Source: a virus
Virus record (IMG/VR): IMGVR_UViG_3300037225_001211
Coordinates: 1 to 36,392 of that record
Direction: 5' to 3' (one strand)
DNA: 36,392 bases
The notes below the pieces were generated by a model. The model was not told the origin of the DNA and did not search any database. It saw nothing but the letters and a program-made list of their open reading frames with translations. The position numbers and the translations under genes are program-made. Positions 14,038 to 21,419 of this stretch are shown piece after piece (the stretch's first letter is position 1; each line of letters opens with the position of its first letter).

Positions 14038-15507
14038 TCAAAACCCGGCCGTGATCCGTTGCCGGCGCCGGCTTTTTTCCCTGGTTACCACGAACGTCTG
14101 ACCGCCCGGCCCTTTTGCCGCGTGCTCGGCCAATGCATATGCCCAGAAATGGTCGGCATGACCGGTTGCCTCGGTGCTGTCCGCGTCGTACCTGGTGTTG
14201 CCGGCAACCGTCACAATGCGGCGGATCGAGTGGAAGCTCTCCCGGATCACGGTCTCGCCCGGAATGCGGCTCCGGCAGTCCTCAAGCGCGTTTTTGGCGT
14301 CGGCCGCCAGGGCTTCCTTCACCGCGTTGGTGAACGTCACGCCCTCGATGCGGCTCTCGCCGTACTTCTCTCGCGCCTGCTCTTCGAGCGGAATGCCCAT
14401 GCCTGTCTTGTCCAGGCACCCGCGCCGCAGGCGGGGCAACTTCATGATGCTGTCCAAAAATTGCAACTGGATGGCGAAGCGGGTTTTTTCAAAGGCGCGC
14501 ACGAGCCTGGTGTATCGCACATCGCCCAACTTCTGCAGCAACCAGAACACGCTCATGTCGCGGCTGCGGGCAATGTCCCAACCGAAATACAAATCGCCTT
14601 CCTCGACGTTCATCAGCTCATCGAGCGTCATAATCAGGTTCGGCGCTTCGGCGCCGGAGATTATTTCGAACGCCAGGAACGCGGTGGCGCTGTCGACCGC
14701 GTTGCACATGAATTCTTCCTGCCACACGTCTTCGCTGCGGCAATTCGCGTGCAGATCCTCAAGCCACTTTTTCCGCTCCGCCTCGGTGGTCGGCCTGCCG
14801 TATATTTTGTCAACGATCCCGTCTTTGACCGCGTCCACGATCGTAACGACGTGCCTTTGCCATCCAGTCTTTCCCGCTTCGGTGTCCCGGCAGAACTGAT
14901 AAAACAGCCCTTGCCGCCCATGATGCGTACTCAGTATGCGTATCGGGTATCCCCACATGGCCGTGGGCTGCGCGGCTTTCCACATTGCGGGCTGGTCGTC
15001 GTGCCAGGCTGCCTCGTCCCAAACGACCTTGCCGCCCTTGCTGCGGAACCGTTTCGGGTTGCTCGTAAGCGCAAAAATCTTGCCGCCGTTTTTGAACTCG
15101 ATGCACAGGGCCTTGATGTCGTTCTCGCTGTCGAGCATCACCGTTCCCACGCTCTCGGCGACCGCATTGGCGATCTTCGCCCACATTGCGCAATAGTCAA
15201 TGTATTCGCGCGCCGCACTTTCGTCGGCGCTGGTGAAAAAGACTTTTGTTATCGGGCGCCCGGGAACGTATTGTCTGCGCGAAATGATGTCGCGCACATC
15301 TTCGTAACTCTGCACATAGGTGGCGCCGATTCGGCGGGATTTCTCCCAAATCTTAATCATGGAGCAGTCGGCAAGCCAGCGAAGTTGATAATCAAGAAAA
15401 TAGGCGCGGGTTGCGATCGTCTGCTCACCTAATTTTCCCCCTCTCCCTTTAGGAGAGGGCGGGGTGAGGTCGGTCGCCTTGGCCCGGGTTGAGGTCTTCT
15501 TATGCAT
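14038..15507 (-). CDS. terminase large subunit, Mu gp28 family
   Basis: A 489-residue packaging motor. The ATPase has the adenine-binding DYQLRWL, a Walker A-like EKSRRIGATYV (about 55-65) and Walker B-like KVVWDEAAWHD. The nuclease domain opens with LYFGWDIARSRDMSVFW. It cuts and pumps DNA into the prohead through the portal. The ATG at 15505-15507 overlaps the stop of the small terminase by eight bases (ATGCATAA). Residues about 12-27 (TDLTPPSPKGRGGKLG) are encoded by a family-A repeat inserted in frame before the conserved domain. I see no in-frame start after the repeat, so this stretch appears to be translated. Confidence 0.92.
   Translation of the reverse strand: MHKKTSTRAKATDLTPPSPKGRGGKLGEQTIATRAYFLDYQLRWLADCSMIKIWEKSRRIGATYVQSYEDVRDIISRRQYVPGRPITKVFFTSADESAAREYIDYCAMWAKIANAVAESVGTVMLDSENDIKALCIEFKNGGKIFALTSNPKRFRSKGGKVVWDEAAWHDDQPAMWKAAQPTAMWGYPIRILSTHHGRQGLFYQFCRDTEAGKTGWQRHVVTIVDAVKDGIVDKIYGRPTTEAERKKWLEDLHANCRSEDVWQEEFMCNAVDSATAFLAFEIISGAEAPNLIMTLDELMNVEEGDLYFGWDIARSRDMSVFWLLQKLGDVRYTRLVRAFEKTRFAIQLQFLDSIMKLPRLRRGCLDKTGMGIPLEEQAREKYGESRIEGVTFTNAVKEALAADAKNALEDCRSRIPGETVIRESFHSIRRIVTVAGNTRYDADSTEATGHADHFWAYALAEHAAKGPGGQTFVVTREKSRRRQRITAGF
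15430..15471. repeat. palindromic repeat, family A, copy 5, inside the terminase coding region
   Basis: AATTTTCC-CCCTCTCC-CTTTA-GGAGAGGG-CGGGGTGAGGT. Unlike the other copies it lies within a gene, where it adds a Pro/Gly/Lys-rich peptide near the terminase N-terminus without breaking the frame. Confidence 0.8.
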
Positions 15508-15928
15508 TCGCCGGCGTCGGTTCGATGCCGAGCAGTTGCTCCATTGTTTTGAGCACGTCGTCCGGATTTGCCTTTTTGTCGCCGTCTTTCCCTTTTTGAT
15601 TCGCCACTTCCTCGTAGTCCTTCACCTTTTTCACGTCATTGATAAGCGCGTGTGCCATGTACATGCGGCCGGGATCGACGCGGACCCCCGCGCGCAGATC
15701 GTCGCGGATGCTGCGCAGCAGCTCTTTACCGAACTCGTAGAGCTCCTCGTGAAAACTTCGGCGCGAGGAAAGATATTGCGCTCTTTTCTCCTCCCAATTT
15801 CCTTCCGCTTTCCAATTGCGAATCGTCTTTTCGCCCAGGCGCAATCGTGATGCAATTTCCAGAATGCCGCACTGTTCTATTACGTAAAGGCGCTCCGCTT
15901 CCACTCCGTATCCCTCTTTTTTAGCCAT
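15500..15928 (-). CDS. terminase small subunit-like protein (DUF1804)
   Basis: A 142-residue product. The N-terminus MAKKEGYGVEAERLYVIEQ leads into an HTH (about 22-45: GILEIASRLRLGEKTIRNWKAEGNW), typical of small terminases that recognise packaging sites. A helical oligomerisation region follows (about 50-115), ending in a lysine-rich linker and a short C-terminal segment. It is directly upstream of and overlaps the large subunit gene. In Mu-like phages the small subunit recognises the pac region near the left end. Confidence 0.8.
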   Translation of the reverse strand: MAKKEGYGVEAERLYVIEQCGILEIASRLRLGEKTIRNWKAEGNWEEKRAQYLSSRRSFHEELYEFGKELLRSIRDDLRAGVRVDPGRMYMAHALINDVKKVKDYEEVANQKGKDGDKKANPDDVLKTMEQLLGIEPTPANA

Positions 15929-16166
15929 TGAGACTTTCCTCCAAAATCTTGAGCCGTTCGGCGCTCTCGCGAATCCTGGTTACCGCCGCGCACATGCGGC
16001 CGCAGGCCAGCGCGATCTTGTCGGTCTCTATGGTTTCTATTTCCAGCCACGCGCCGAGCTTCTCACGCAGCACGGTGCGAAGAAGGTTCGCCTCCATCTT
16101 CGCCTCGCGAATAAGGTGTTCCTCAACAGCTATCTGGCTGCGCAGGGCAGCCCGCTCCATATTCAT
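15921..16166 (-). CDS. small coiled-coil late protein
   Basis: An 81-residue, almost fully helical product with heptad patterning (ERAALRSQIAVEEHLIREAKMEANLLRTVL and a C-terminal RIRESAERLKILEESL). AAAGGAA precedes the ATG. It overlaps the small terminase by eight bases. Its location matches the small gp26-like genes of Mu-like phages between the lysis/membrane genes and the terminase, but the sequence alone gives no function. Confidence 0.6.
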   Translation of the reverse strand: MNMERAALRSQIAVEEHLIREAKMEANLLRTVLREKLGAWLEIETIETDKIALACGRMCAAVTRIRESAERLKILEESLNG

Positions 16167-16178
16167 CGTGGTTCCTTT

Positions 16179-16562
16179 CTACTCGGACTTGATCTGTTTT
16201 CGCACGAGAGGACAGTTCATGTTCGTTTCGATTTTGCCGCAGAGGTTAGCAATCTGCCCTCCCATGAACTCCACGGATTCTGCGAACTTGTTGAGGGTTT
16301 GAAAATTTTCGCTCGCCCGCAAGCTTTGTTCCTTCACGATCGAGCTGAATAGTTCCTTTTGCTGTTCGAGGATCTGTTTAAGTACGGCTATATTTTCCTC
16401 GCCGCGCTGTCCCTGTTGCGAGATCACCGACTGGAACAATTCCTTCTGCTGTTTAAGAATCGTATCGAAAAACCTGAGCGTCACGAGCCAGATCACAAAA
16501 ATTATCGCGCCAAAACCGGTTAACTTGACCAACGCTGCAACCGACGTCAGGTCTATTCCCAT
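16179..16562 (-). CDS. membrane-anchored coiled-coil protein (DUF2730/Mu gp25-like, possible spanin-type)
   Basis: A 127-residue product starting MGIDLTSVAALVKL. It has one transmembrane helix (about 10-32, GFGAIIFVIWLVTLRFF) followed by a long coiled coil containing two QKELF(Q/S)S(V/I) units 38 residues apart (about 38-45 and 68-76), which suggests an internal duplication. An N-terminal anchor plus long coiled coil is the layout of DUF2730 proteins and of inner-membrane spanins. I chose the ATG at 16560-16562, six bases after AAAGGA. It is the first gene of the leftward late operon. Confidence 0.65.
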   Translation of the reverse strand: MGIDLTSVAALVKLTGFGAIIFVIWLVTLRFFDTILKQQKELFQSVISQQGQRGEENIAVLKQILEQQKELFSSIVKEQSLRASENFQTLNKFAESVEFMGGQIANLCGKIETNMNCPLVRKQIKSE

Positions 16563-16632
16563 GGCGATCCTTTCTTTGGTGCGAGCAACGAGCGAGGAGA
16601 CTGATGGGCGCAAAGCGCCCATCTGACCACAA

Positions 16633-16661
16633 ATAATACCTCAATTTTTCCCCCAAGTCTA
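16633..16661 (-). promoter_or_regulatory. candidate leftward late promoter
   Basis: On the minus strand, TAGACT (16661-16656) and TATTAT (16638-16633) are exactly 17 bases apart. The -35-like hexamer lies inside the left arm of a 10-base inverted repeat. The predicted start is about 60 bases before the first leftward late gene. Confidence 0.55.
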
Positions 16662-16693
16662 TTGCACCGCGCAATGCGTCGCTCAATAGACTT
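16655..16693. promoter_or_regulatory. inverted repeat between the divergent late operons
   Basis: AAGTCTATTG (16655-16664) and CAATAGACTT (16684-16693) form a perfect 10-base inverted repeat around a 19-base centre. Each arm contains the -35-like TAGACT of one divergent promoter. A dimeric late activator or repressor could bind both arms. Confidence 0.6.
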
Positions 16694-16715
16694 AATACAA
16701 AAATCCTCGTATCTT
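16687..16715 (+). promoter_or_regulatory. candidate rightward late promoter
   Basis: TAGACT (16687-16692) and TATCTT (16710-16715) with a 17-base spacer, the mirror image of the leftward promoter. The predicted start is about 50 bases before the protease gene. Confidence 0.5.
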
Positions 16716-16773
16716 TTCTCCATCAGTTCGAATTCCAATTTTACGAAAAGGCAAAATTCAGCAGGGGAAAACG

Positions 16774-18222
16774 ATGGGCTGGATCACGATCAACGGAACT
16801 CACGTGTTTGTCAAAGACGTCGCGTCCGGCGACGTGCAAAAGGGCGACAAGGTCACCGTCGACGAGGATCGCGAAGCGGGAATGGCCGGCTACCAGGGCG
16901 AGGTTACCGAAAGAAACGGCGACTACGTCGTTGTCAAGGACTCCCAGGGAAACGAGCAGGAGCATCACATCAGCGCAATAAAGGGAGCGACCAGGGCATC
17001 GAAAAATTTTTCAGAAGGCAATACAATCACTAATCCAATCGTCGAGGTCCTCAAAGTCGGAACGTTCACGGATTCGCAGGGGCGCGAGCAGTCGTTTACC
17101 GAGAAAGATCTCGCGGATATCGCCGCCAAATACGATCCCGCAAAACACGAGGCTCCCGTGGTTATCGGTCACCCGTCCGACAACGCCCCGGCGTTCGGCT
17201 GGGTGAGCCGTGCCTTTACAGAAGGCAAGTCTCTCTATCTCGAACTCAAGAGCCTCGTCCCGGAATTCGTTGACGCCTGCCGCAAGGGTATGTACAAGAA
17301 GCGTTCTATTTCCCTTTATCCCGATCGCTCGATCCGTCACCTGGGATATCTGGGCGCAATGCCGCCCGGCATCAAAGGTCTTGCCGATTGCGCCTTTGCC
17401 GAGGGCGACCAGATAAGCATAGACTTTGCCGGGCCTGAGTGCTCCGGCGCCTTCAATCACGTGGGCAACGTTCTGGGCAGCATCCGCGATTTCCTCGTGG
17501 AGAAATTCGGCAAAGAAAAAGCCGACTCCGTCATCCCCGCCGCGCACGTGGATCGCCTTAAACAAATGGGTCCCGAGGTAGCCGATGCGGTCACGTCGTA
17601 CGCCGAAAGCGATTCCGACAAGGCCGCCGCAAATAAAAACAACAAGGAAGAAAACGAAACTTTTTCAGAAGGAGAAAGCATGAAGACTGCAGAACAGCTT
17701 CAAGCGGAAGTCGATGTCCTTACAAAAGCGAACGCGGATTTCTCCGAGGCCGCCAAAGCCAAGGACGCGCAGATCGCAACCCTCACCACGGAGAATGCCG
17801 GACTCAAGAAGAAGTTCGGAGATGCCGAGACCGAGACCCGCAAAGCCGGGTTCGTTGCCTTCTGCGAGAAGCTCGTGGGAGAGTTCCGGCTTGCGCCCGT
17901 GATGAAGGACGTCACCGTGCAGCAGCTCGAACTTGCGCACCAGGCGTCCCAGGGTGCGGAGTTCGCCGAGAACAAGACCGAATCTCCTCTCGCCAAGATC
18001 CAGGCTGCGCTCTCGGCCGCCCCGGTGGTGGTCGAGTTCAAGGAGTTTGCCAAGCGCGAGACCGCGGGCAAACAGGGAACGGGAACGGCAGGTGAACAGC
18101 TCGACGCGATCACGGTCGCGAAAACCAAGGCCAACAAGGACCTGAGCTACGGCGCGGCATTCGCCGAGGCGCAAAAGGAAAACATCGAGCTCGCGCAGGA
18201 GTACGCAGCCAACAAACAGTAG
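16774..18222 (+). CDS. prohead protease with fused scaffold, Mu gpI-like
   Basis: A 482-residue product. The N-terminal ~80 residues (MGWITINGTHVFVKDVASGD...GYQGEVTERNGDYVVVKDS) look like a small KOW/SH3-type barrel not typical of Mu I. The protease domain follows (about 85-230) with LKVGTFTDSQGREQSFTEKDL, APVVIGHPSDNAPAFGWV and YKKRSISLYPD, motifs of the Mu I family. After a charged linker, the C-terminal half (about 303-482) is a coiled-coil scaffold. The protease matures the prohead and removes the scaffold. It is the first gene of the rightward late operon. Confidence 0.88.
   Translation: MGWITINGTHVFVKDVASGDVQKGDKVTVDEDREAGMAGYQGEVTERNGDYVVVKDSQGNEQEHHISAIKGATRASKNFSEGNTITNPIVEVLKVGTFTDSQGREQSFTEKDLADIAAKYDPAKHEAPVVIGHPSDNAPAFGWVSRAFTEGKSLYLELKSLVPEFVDACRKGMYKKRSISLYPDRSIRHLGYLGAMPPGIKGLADCAFAEGDQISIDFAGPECSGAFNHVGNVLGSIRDFLVEKFGKEKADSVIPAAHVDRLKQMGPEVADAVTSYAESDSDKAAANKNNKEENETFSEGESMKTAEQLQAEVDVLTKANADFSEAAKAKDAQIATLTTENAGLKKKFGDAETETRKAGFVAFCEKLVGEFRLAPVMKDVTVQQLELAHQASQGAEFAENKTESPLAKIQAALSAAPVVVEFKEFAKRETAGKQGTGTAGEQLDAITVAKTKANKDLSYGAAFAEAQKENIELAQEYAANKQ
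17680..18222 (+). CDS. nested scaffold protein, Mu gpZ-like (internal start)
   Basis: Within the protease gene, an in-frame ATG at 17680-17682 (codon 303) is preceded by GGAG at five bases (GGAGAAAGC-ATG). Translation from it gives a 180-residue protein starting MKTAEQLQAEVDVLTKA, a coiled coil followed by an Ala-rich C-terminus. This is the same nested arrangement as gene Z inside gene I of Mu, which provides excess free scaffold over protease-scaffold fusion. Confidence 0.75.
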   Translation: MKTAEQLQAEVDVLTKANADFSEAAKAKDAQIATLTTENAGLKKKFGDAETETRKAGFVAFCEKLVGEFRLAPVMKDVTVQQLELAHQASQGAEFAENKTESPLAKIQAALSAAPVVVEFKEFAKRETAGKQGTGTAGEQLDAITVAKTKANKDLSYGAAFAEAQKENIELAQEYAANKQ

Positions 18223-18290
18223 GAGCCGGGTCCATGGGGAACCGCCGCGGCTAAGCGTTAAGAACCGAAAACACAAAAGGAGATTTTGAT

Positions 18291-19046
18291 ATGGCAGCCG
18301 AAAACAGAATTCTCGACCTCTCGTTCGTGGCAGACGAGGACCTCTCCGCAAACCAGTTTCAGTTTGTGGTCCAGGACGCAACAAGCGGGAACGTGCGGAG
18401 ACCCAACAACGCTACCGAGCGCCCCGTCGGCATCCTGCAAAACTCGCCGGTTGCCGGCGCCGCGGCATCCGTGCGCGTCGCGGGAGTCAGCAAGCTGCAA
18501 GTGAATGCCGCGCTCGCCGCCGGCCAGATCGTCCAGCCGGAGTACGTCACGGCCACGGATGCCGGAGAGGGCCAGGCGCTCACAAACGGCATTGCAAGCG
18601 GCGTGCTCATCGACGCGTCCGGCGCCGACGAGGACCTCGCGAGCTGCCTGATCTTCCAGGTTTACCCGGCCTTCACAAGTGCGAAGGTTCGCACCGTGGT
18701 AACTGACTCCACCTCCGGCCCCCGCACTTTCACCGGTGCCGAAATCTTTGGGGGAATGATCTTGCGCGACCCGAACGGAGCGGTTCGCAGCGACGTCATG
18801 CCCACGGCCGCCGACATCGTTGCCAACATCCCCGCCTGTGTTGTGGGATCGAGCTTCGAGTTCGTCATTCGCAACTCGGGCGCCACGTACACGATCACGA
18901 TAACCACCGAAGGCGCCGACGTCACGCTCTCGGGCACCATGACGATTGCAACCGCGAACAGCAAGCGGTTCCTGGCCGTGGTGACCAATATCGGGGCGGG
19001 CACGGAGGCAGCCACGATCTACAGTCTCGGAACGTCGATCCATTGA
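18291..19046 (+). CDS. capsid decoration protein (DUF2190-like N-terminus plus extra beta domain)
   Basis: A 251-residue product. The N-terminal ~125 residues (FVADEDLSANQFQFVV, RPVGILQNSPVAGAAASVRVAG, LAAGQIVQPEYVTATDAG) fit the DUF2190 family of small capsid-associated proteins. The C-terminal ~115 residues form a second, Thr/Ile-rich beta domain (ASSFEFVIRNSG-like strands, TYTITITTEGADVTL), which probably projects from the capsid surface. Its place between protease and major capsid gene supports a decoration or stabilising role. Confidence 0.7.
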   Translation: MAAENRILDLSFVADEDLSANQFQFVVQDATSGNVRRPNNATERPVGILQNSPVAGAAASVRVAGVSKLQVNAALAAGQIVQPEYVTATDAGEGQALTNGIASGVLIDASGADEDLASCLIFQVYPAFTSAKVRTVVTDSTSGPRTFTGAEIFGGMILRDPNGAVRSDVMPTAADIVANIPACVVGSSFEFVIRNSGATYTITITTEGADVTLSGTMTIATANSKRFLAVVTNIGAGTEAATIYSLGTSIH

Positions 19047-19059
19047 TCATTGATTTTCC

Positions 19060-19088
19060 GTAGGGGCGGGTTTTAAACCTGCCCCTAC
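19060..19088. repeat. palindromic intergenic repeat, family B, copy 1
   Basis: GTAGGGGC-GGGTTT-TA-AACCT-GCCCCTAC, a near-perfect inverted repeat with one mismatch, between the decoration and major capsid genes. Confidence 0.75.
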
Positions 19089-19141
19089 CGATCGGTAATA
19101 ACGCAAACGATTTTCAACCGAATTAAACAAAGGAGAATGCG

Positions 19142-20125
19142 ATGCCGCAACCCGAAGTAAGAGGAACGATGGTAGCCGGGCCGCTGGCGCAGGTCAGCGT
19201 GTTCTACAAAGGCCCGGAGATGGTCGGCGATCAGATTTTTCCGATCATCGACAGGGTCCCGCCCAAAGCCATAATCGGGCGGTACAAAAAGGGAGCGTGG
19301 TTCCGGGACGAAGCCGGAATTCGCGCACCGGGCTCGCGCGCTGCCCGCGGCGGGTTTCCCATGGATTCGGTGGGCATCAGCACCAAGGAATACGCGTTCG
19401 CCAAGGAAGTTACGGACGAAGACAGGCGCAACGCAAAATTCGCGTTCGCGCTTCCGTCACAGCCCGATCAGGACGCTATCGAGTTCGCAACCGCCAAGGT
19501 CGATCTCAAAAAGGAACGCCGAATCCGCGACCTCATCGTCGGCACCACGTGGCTCGACGGCAACGTGGGCGGCCAGGATGCCGCAGGAAAATGGGCGGCC
19601 GGCACAGGCAACACGTTCCTCTCCGACGTCAAGGGCGCAATAAAGACCATACACAACGCCACAGGAATCGAGCCCAACAAGCTCCTCATGGACCTCGGGA
19701 CATATCTGTCCCTCACCGAGGAACCGACGCTGCTGGACAAGATCAAGTACACCGAGAAAGGCATTCTCACGGCCGACCTCATGGCCGCCGCCCTGGGTCT
19801 CGACGAGGTTATCGTCGCGAAGGCATTCGTCAATACGGCCAAGGAACGGAAAGACGGTTCGGATTTCACCGCCGGCCCGCTCTGGGAAATCCACGCCACA
19901 AAAGGCATGGGCTTCCTGTTCTATCGGCCTTCCGCTCCCGGCCTCAAGGTCCCGAGCGCAGGATACCAGGCGCGAATCGCCTACGAGAACGGCCTGCCGC
20001 GCCGAACCATGATGTGGCGTGAAGACGCGGAGCATCAGGACGTATACGAAGTCGCGGAAGAGACCGACATCGTTGCCGTGGGCACCGATCTCGGGTTCCT
20101 GTTCGCCGATACACTCCTGACCTAA
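19142..20125 (+). CDS. major capsid protein (HK97-fold, inferred)
   Basis: A 327-residue product. Segments such as VGDQIFPIIDRVPPKAIIGRYKKGAWFRDEAG, a central helix (VDLKKERRIRDLIVG) and a C-terminal YENGLPRRTMMWREDAEHQDVYEV fit the E-loop, spine-helix and P-domain order of HK97-type capsid proteins in this size class. It does not resemble Mu gpT closely, so I rely on this pattern and on position after protease/scaffold and decoration genes. AAAGGAG precedes the ATG. Family-B palindromes flank the gene on both sides. Confidence 0.82.
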   Translation: MPQPEVRGTMVAGPLAQVSVFYKGPEMVGDQIFPIIDRVPPKAIIGRYKKGAWFRDEAGIRAPGSRAARGGFPMDSVGISTKEYAFAKEVTDEDRRNAKFAFALPSQPDQDAIEFATAKVDLKKERRIRDLIVGTTWLDGNVGGQDAAGKWAAGTGNTFLSDVKGAIKTIHNATGIEPNKLLMDLGTYLSLTEEPTLLDKIKYTEKGILTADLMAAALGLDEVIVAKAFVNTAKERKDGSDFTAGPLWEIHATKGMGFLFYRPSAPGLKVPSAGYQARIAYENGLPRRTMMWREDAEHQDVYEVAEETDIVAVGTDLGFLFADTLLT

Positions 20126-20144
20126 CGAACACGTCTGTCAATTT

Positions 20145-20170
20145 GTAGGGGCACGCCATGGCGTGCCCCT
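20145..20170. repeat. palindromic intergenic repeat, family B, copy 2
   Basis: After GT, AGGGGCACGCCA/TGGCGTGCCCCT is a perfect 24-base palindrome directly downstream of the major capsid gene. As RNA it would form a strong hairpin. Confidence 0.8.
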
Positions 20171-20202
20171 TCGACAACACAATTTTAGGAATGCGTTTGT
20201 AA

Positions 20203-20634
20203 ATGTCTTATACGACCCTCGACAATCTCAAATCCACCGAGCCGGAAGCGCAGATCATCCAGCTCACCGACGACGCCAATACCGGCGCGGTCGTCACAGC
20301 TGTCGCCAACGATGCCATGACCAAGGCCGACGGCCTCATCGATTCGTATTTGCGCGGCCACATAACACTGCCGCTTCCGCAGCCGTATCCGACTATTGTC
20401 GTCCAGATCGCAACCGAGCTTGCCATTTGCAACCTCTATGTGCGCAGATTCGGCAGCAATCTGCCCGACTCAATCTTGACGCGCCAGAAATGGGCAGAGG
20501 GAAAACTCAAGGAAATTGTCGCCGGGAAAATAGTGATCTCTGACGACGAGGAAGTTCAGTCCGCATCGGGAAACGTTTCAGCCAGAACGCTAAACAGAAT
20601 TTTTACGCGCGATATCCTTGACACATTCAGGTAA
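20203..20634 (+). CDS. head-tail connector, Mu gp36 family (DUF1320)
   Basis: A 143-residue, mostly helical protein. It has the DUF1320 order: N-terminal YTTLDNLKS, then DAMTKADGLIDSYLRGHITLPLP (the conserved helix followed by a Leu/Pro turn), VVQIATELAICNLYVRR and a C-terminal basic segment. Members are adaptor proteins that assemble under the portal. It follows the capsid gene as in Mu. Confidence 0.88.
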   Translation: MSYTTLDNLKSTEPEAQIIQLTDDANTGAVVTAVANDAMTKADGLIDSYLRGHITLPLPQPYPTIVVQIATELAICNLYVRRFGSNLPDSILTRQKWAEGKLKEIVAGKIVISDDEEVQSASGNVSARTLNRIFTRDILDTFR

Positions 20635-20637
20635 CTA

Positions 20638-21198
20638 ATGCCCTCCGTCATCTTTTCCGATATCGAAACCAACGCCATCACCGCGCTCAAGACCGCGCTG
20701 GCTGCCGCCAATCTCCCGGTGCAGGAAGTGGACCTGCAGGAGAATCCTCCGGGTATTTCGCGCACGGCTGTCCATTGCCTCGTTTCCGACGTGTCGTTCC
20801 GAGAACTCACCATGACGAAGTTCAAGGCGACGGCCACGCTGTCGGTTGTCATTTTTGTCAAGGATGTAAAAAACGAGGCGACGCGCCGGCAGGGAGCGTA
20901 TCCCGTGGTCATGGGATGCCTGGGCATCCTTTGCAACGCCGACCTGGGCCTTAACATTACAAAGCTGGCCCCTTCGCGGCTTTTCAACATCACCCCGGCA
21001 AAGTGGAAAGACGCGGGGATAATCGTCTTTCAACTGGACTTTAAAACATCATTCAACGTGAGCGCGGACGAACTGGACGGCAATGCCGTGGATCTGCTCA
21101 CTGTCGCGGCGCAATACTTCCTCAATCCCGCAAACGAAACAGGAACTCCCGACGCATCCGACACTATCGTTTTACAAACGCCACCGGAGGGGGAATAA
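20638..21198 (+). CDS. tail completion/adaptor protein, Mu gp37 family (DUF1834)
   Basis: A 186-residue alpha/beta product starting three bases after the DUF1320 gene. An N-terminal helix (SDIETNAITALKTALAAANL) precedes strands such as ATATLSVVIFVKDVKNEATRRQGAYPVVMG. This matches the DUF1834 pattern (helix, strand, then an 'R-x-x-G-x-Y' segment) of Mu gp37. It probably joins head and tail. Confidence 0.8.
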   Translation: MPSVIFSDIETNAITALKTALAAANLPVQEVDLQENPPGISRTAVHCLVSDVSFRELTMTKFKATATLSVVIFVKDVKNEATRRQGAYPVVMGCLGILCNADLGLNITKLAPSRLFNITPAKWKDAGIIVFQLDFKTSFNVSADELDGNAVDLLTVAAQYFLNPANETGTPDASDTIVLQTPPEGE

Positions 21199-21200
21199 AA

Positions 21201-21419
21201 ATGCTTGTCAAGGCGCAGCCGGGCGCATTTTGCCCCAAAGAATTGTCCCGAATACGCATAACGGACGAGCAGCCGCAAGAGGTTCCAAACTCGGCATATT
21301 ACCGCCGCCTCATCCACGAGGGAAGCCTCGTTGTGGTCGAGCCGGAGCCCGCTGCACCGGAAACAGAATTGCCAAACGCAAAGGCCGCAAACAAGAAAAC
21401 CAAGGGAGGGAATAGCTGA
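21201..21419 (+). CDS. small tail protein, Mu gp38 family (DUF2635)
   Basis: A 72-residue product with the family's outline: MLVKAQPGAFCPKE at the start, then VPNSAYYRRLIHEGSLVVVEP, which matches 'Y-x-R-R-L-x-x-G-x-V'. A Lys/Asn-rich tail follows. It lies directly before the sheath gene and overlaps its ATG by one base, as in other Mu-like phages. Confidence 0.8.
   Translation: MLVKAQPGAFCPKELSRIRITDEQPQEVPNSAYYRRLIHEGSLVVVEPEPAAPETELPNAKAANKKTKGGNS

Noticed and set aside
13978-15432. 484-codon open frame on the plus strand
   Set aside because: Antisense to the large terminase, whose ATPase and nuclease motifs are intact on the minus strand.
9466-16622. Idea that the window joins two different prophages at about 9460
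   Set aside because: The early genes on the left and structural genes on the right together make one nearly complete, non-redundant Mu-like gene set, and BcepMu shows that a leftward early operon is normal for one phage; it cannot be fully excluded without the left end.
16553-16738. 61-codon minus-strand frame across the divergent promoter region
   Set aside because: It overlaps both promoter elements and the start of the membrane coiled-coil gene and has no ribosome-binding site or family pattern.
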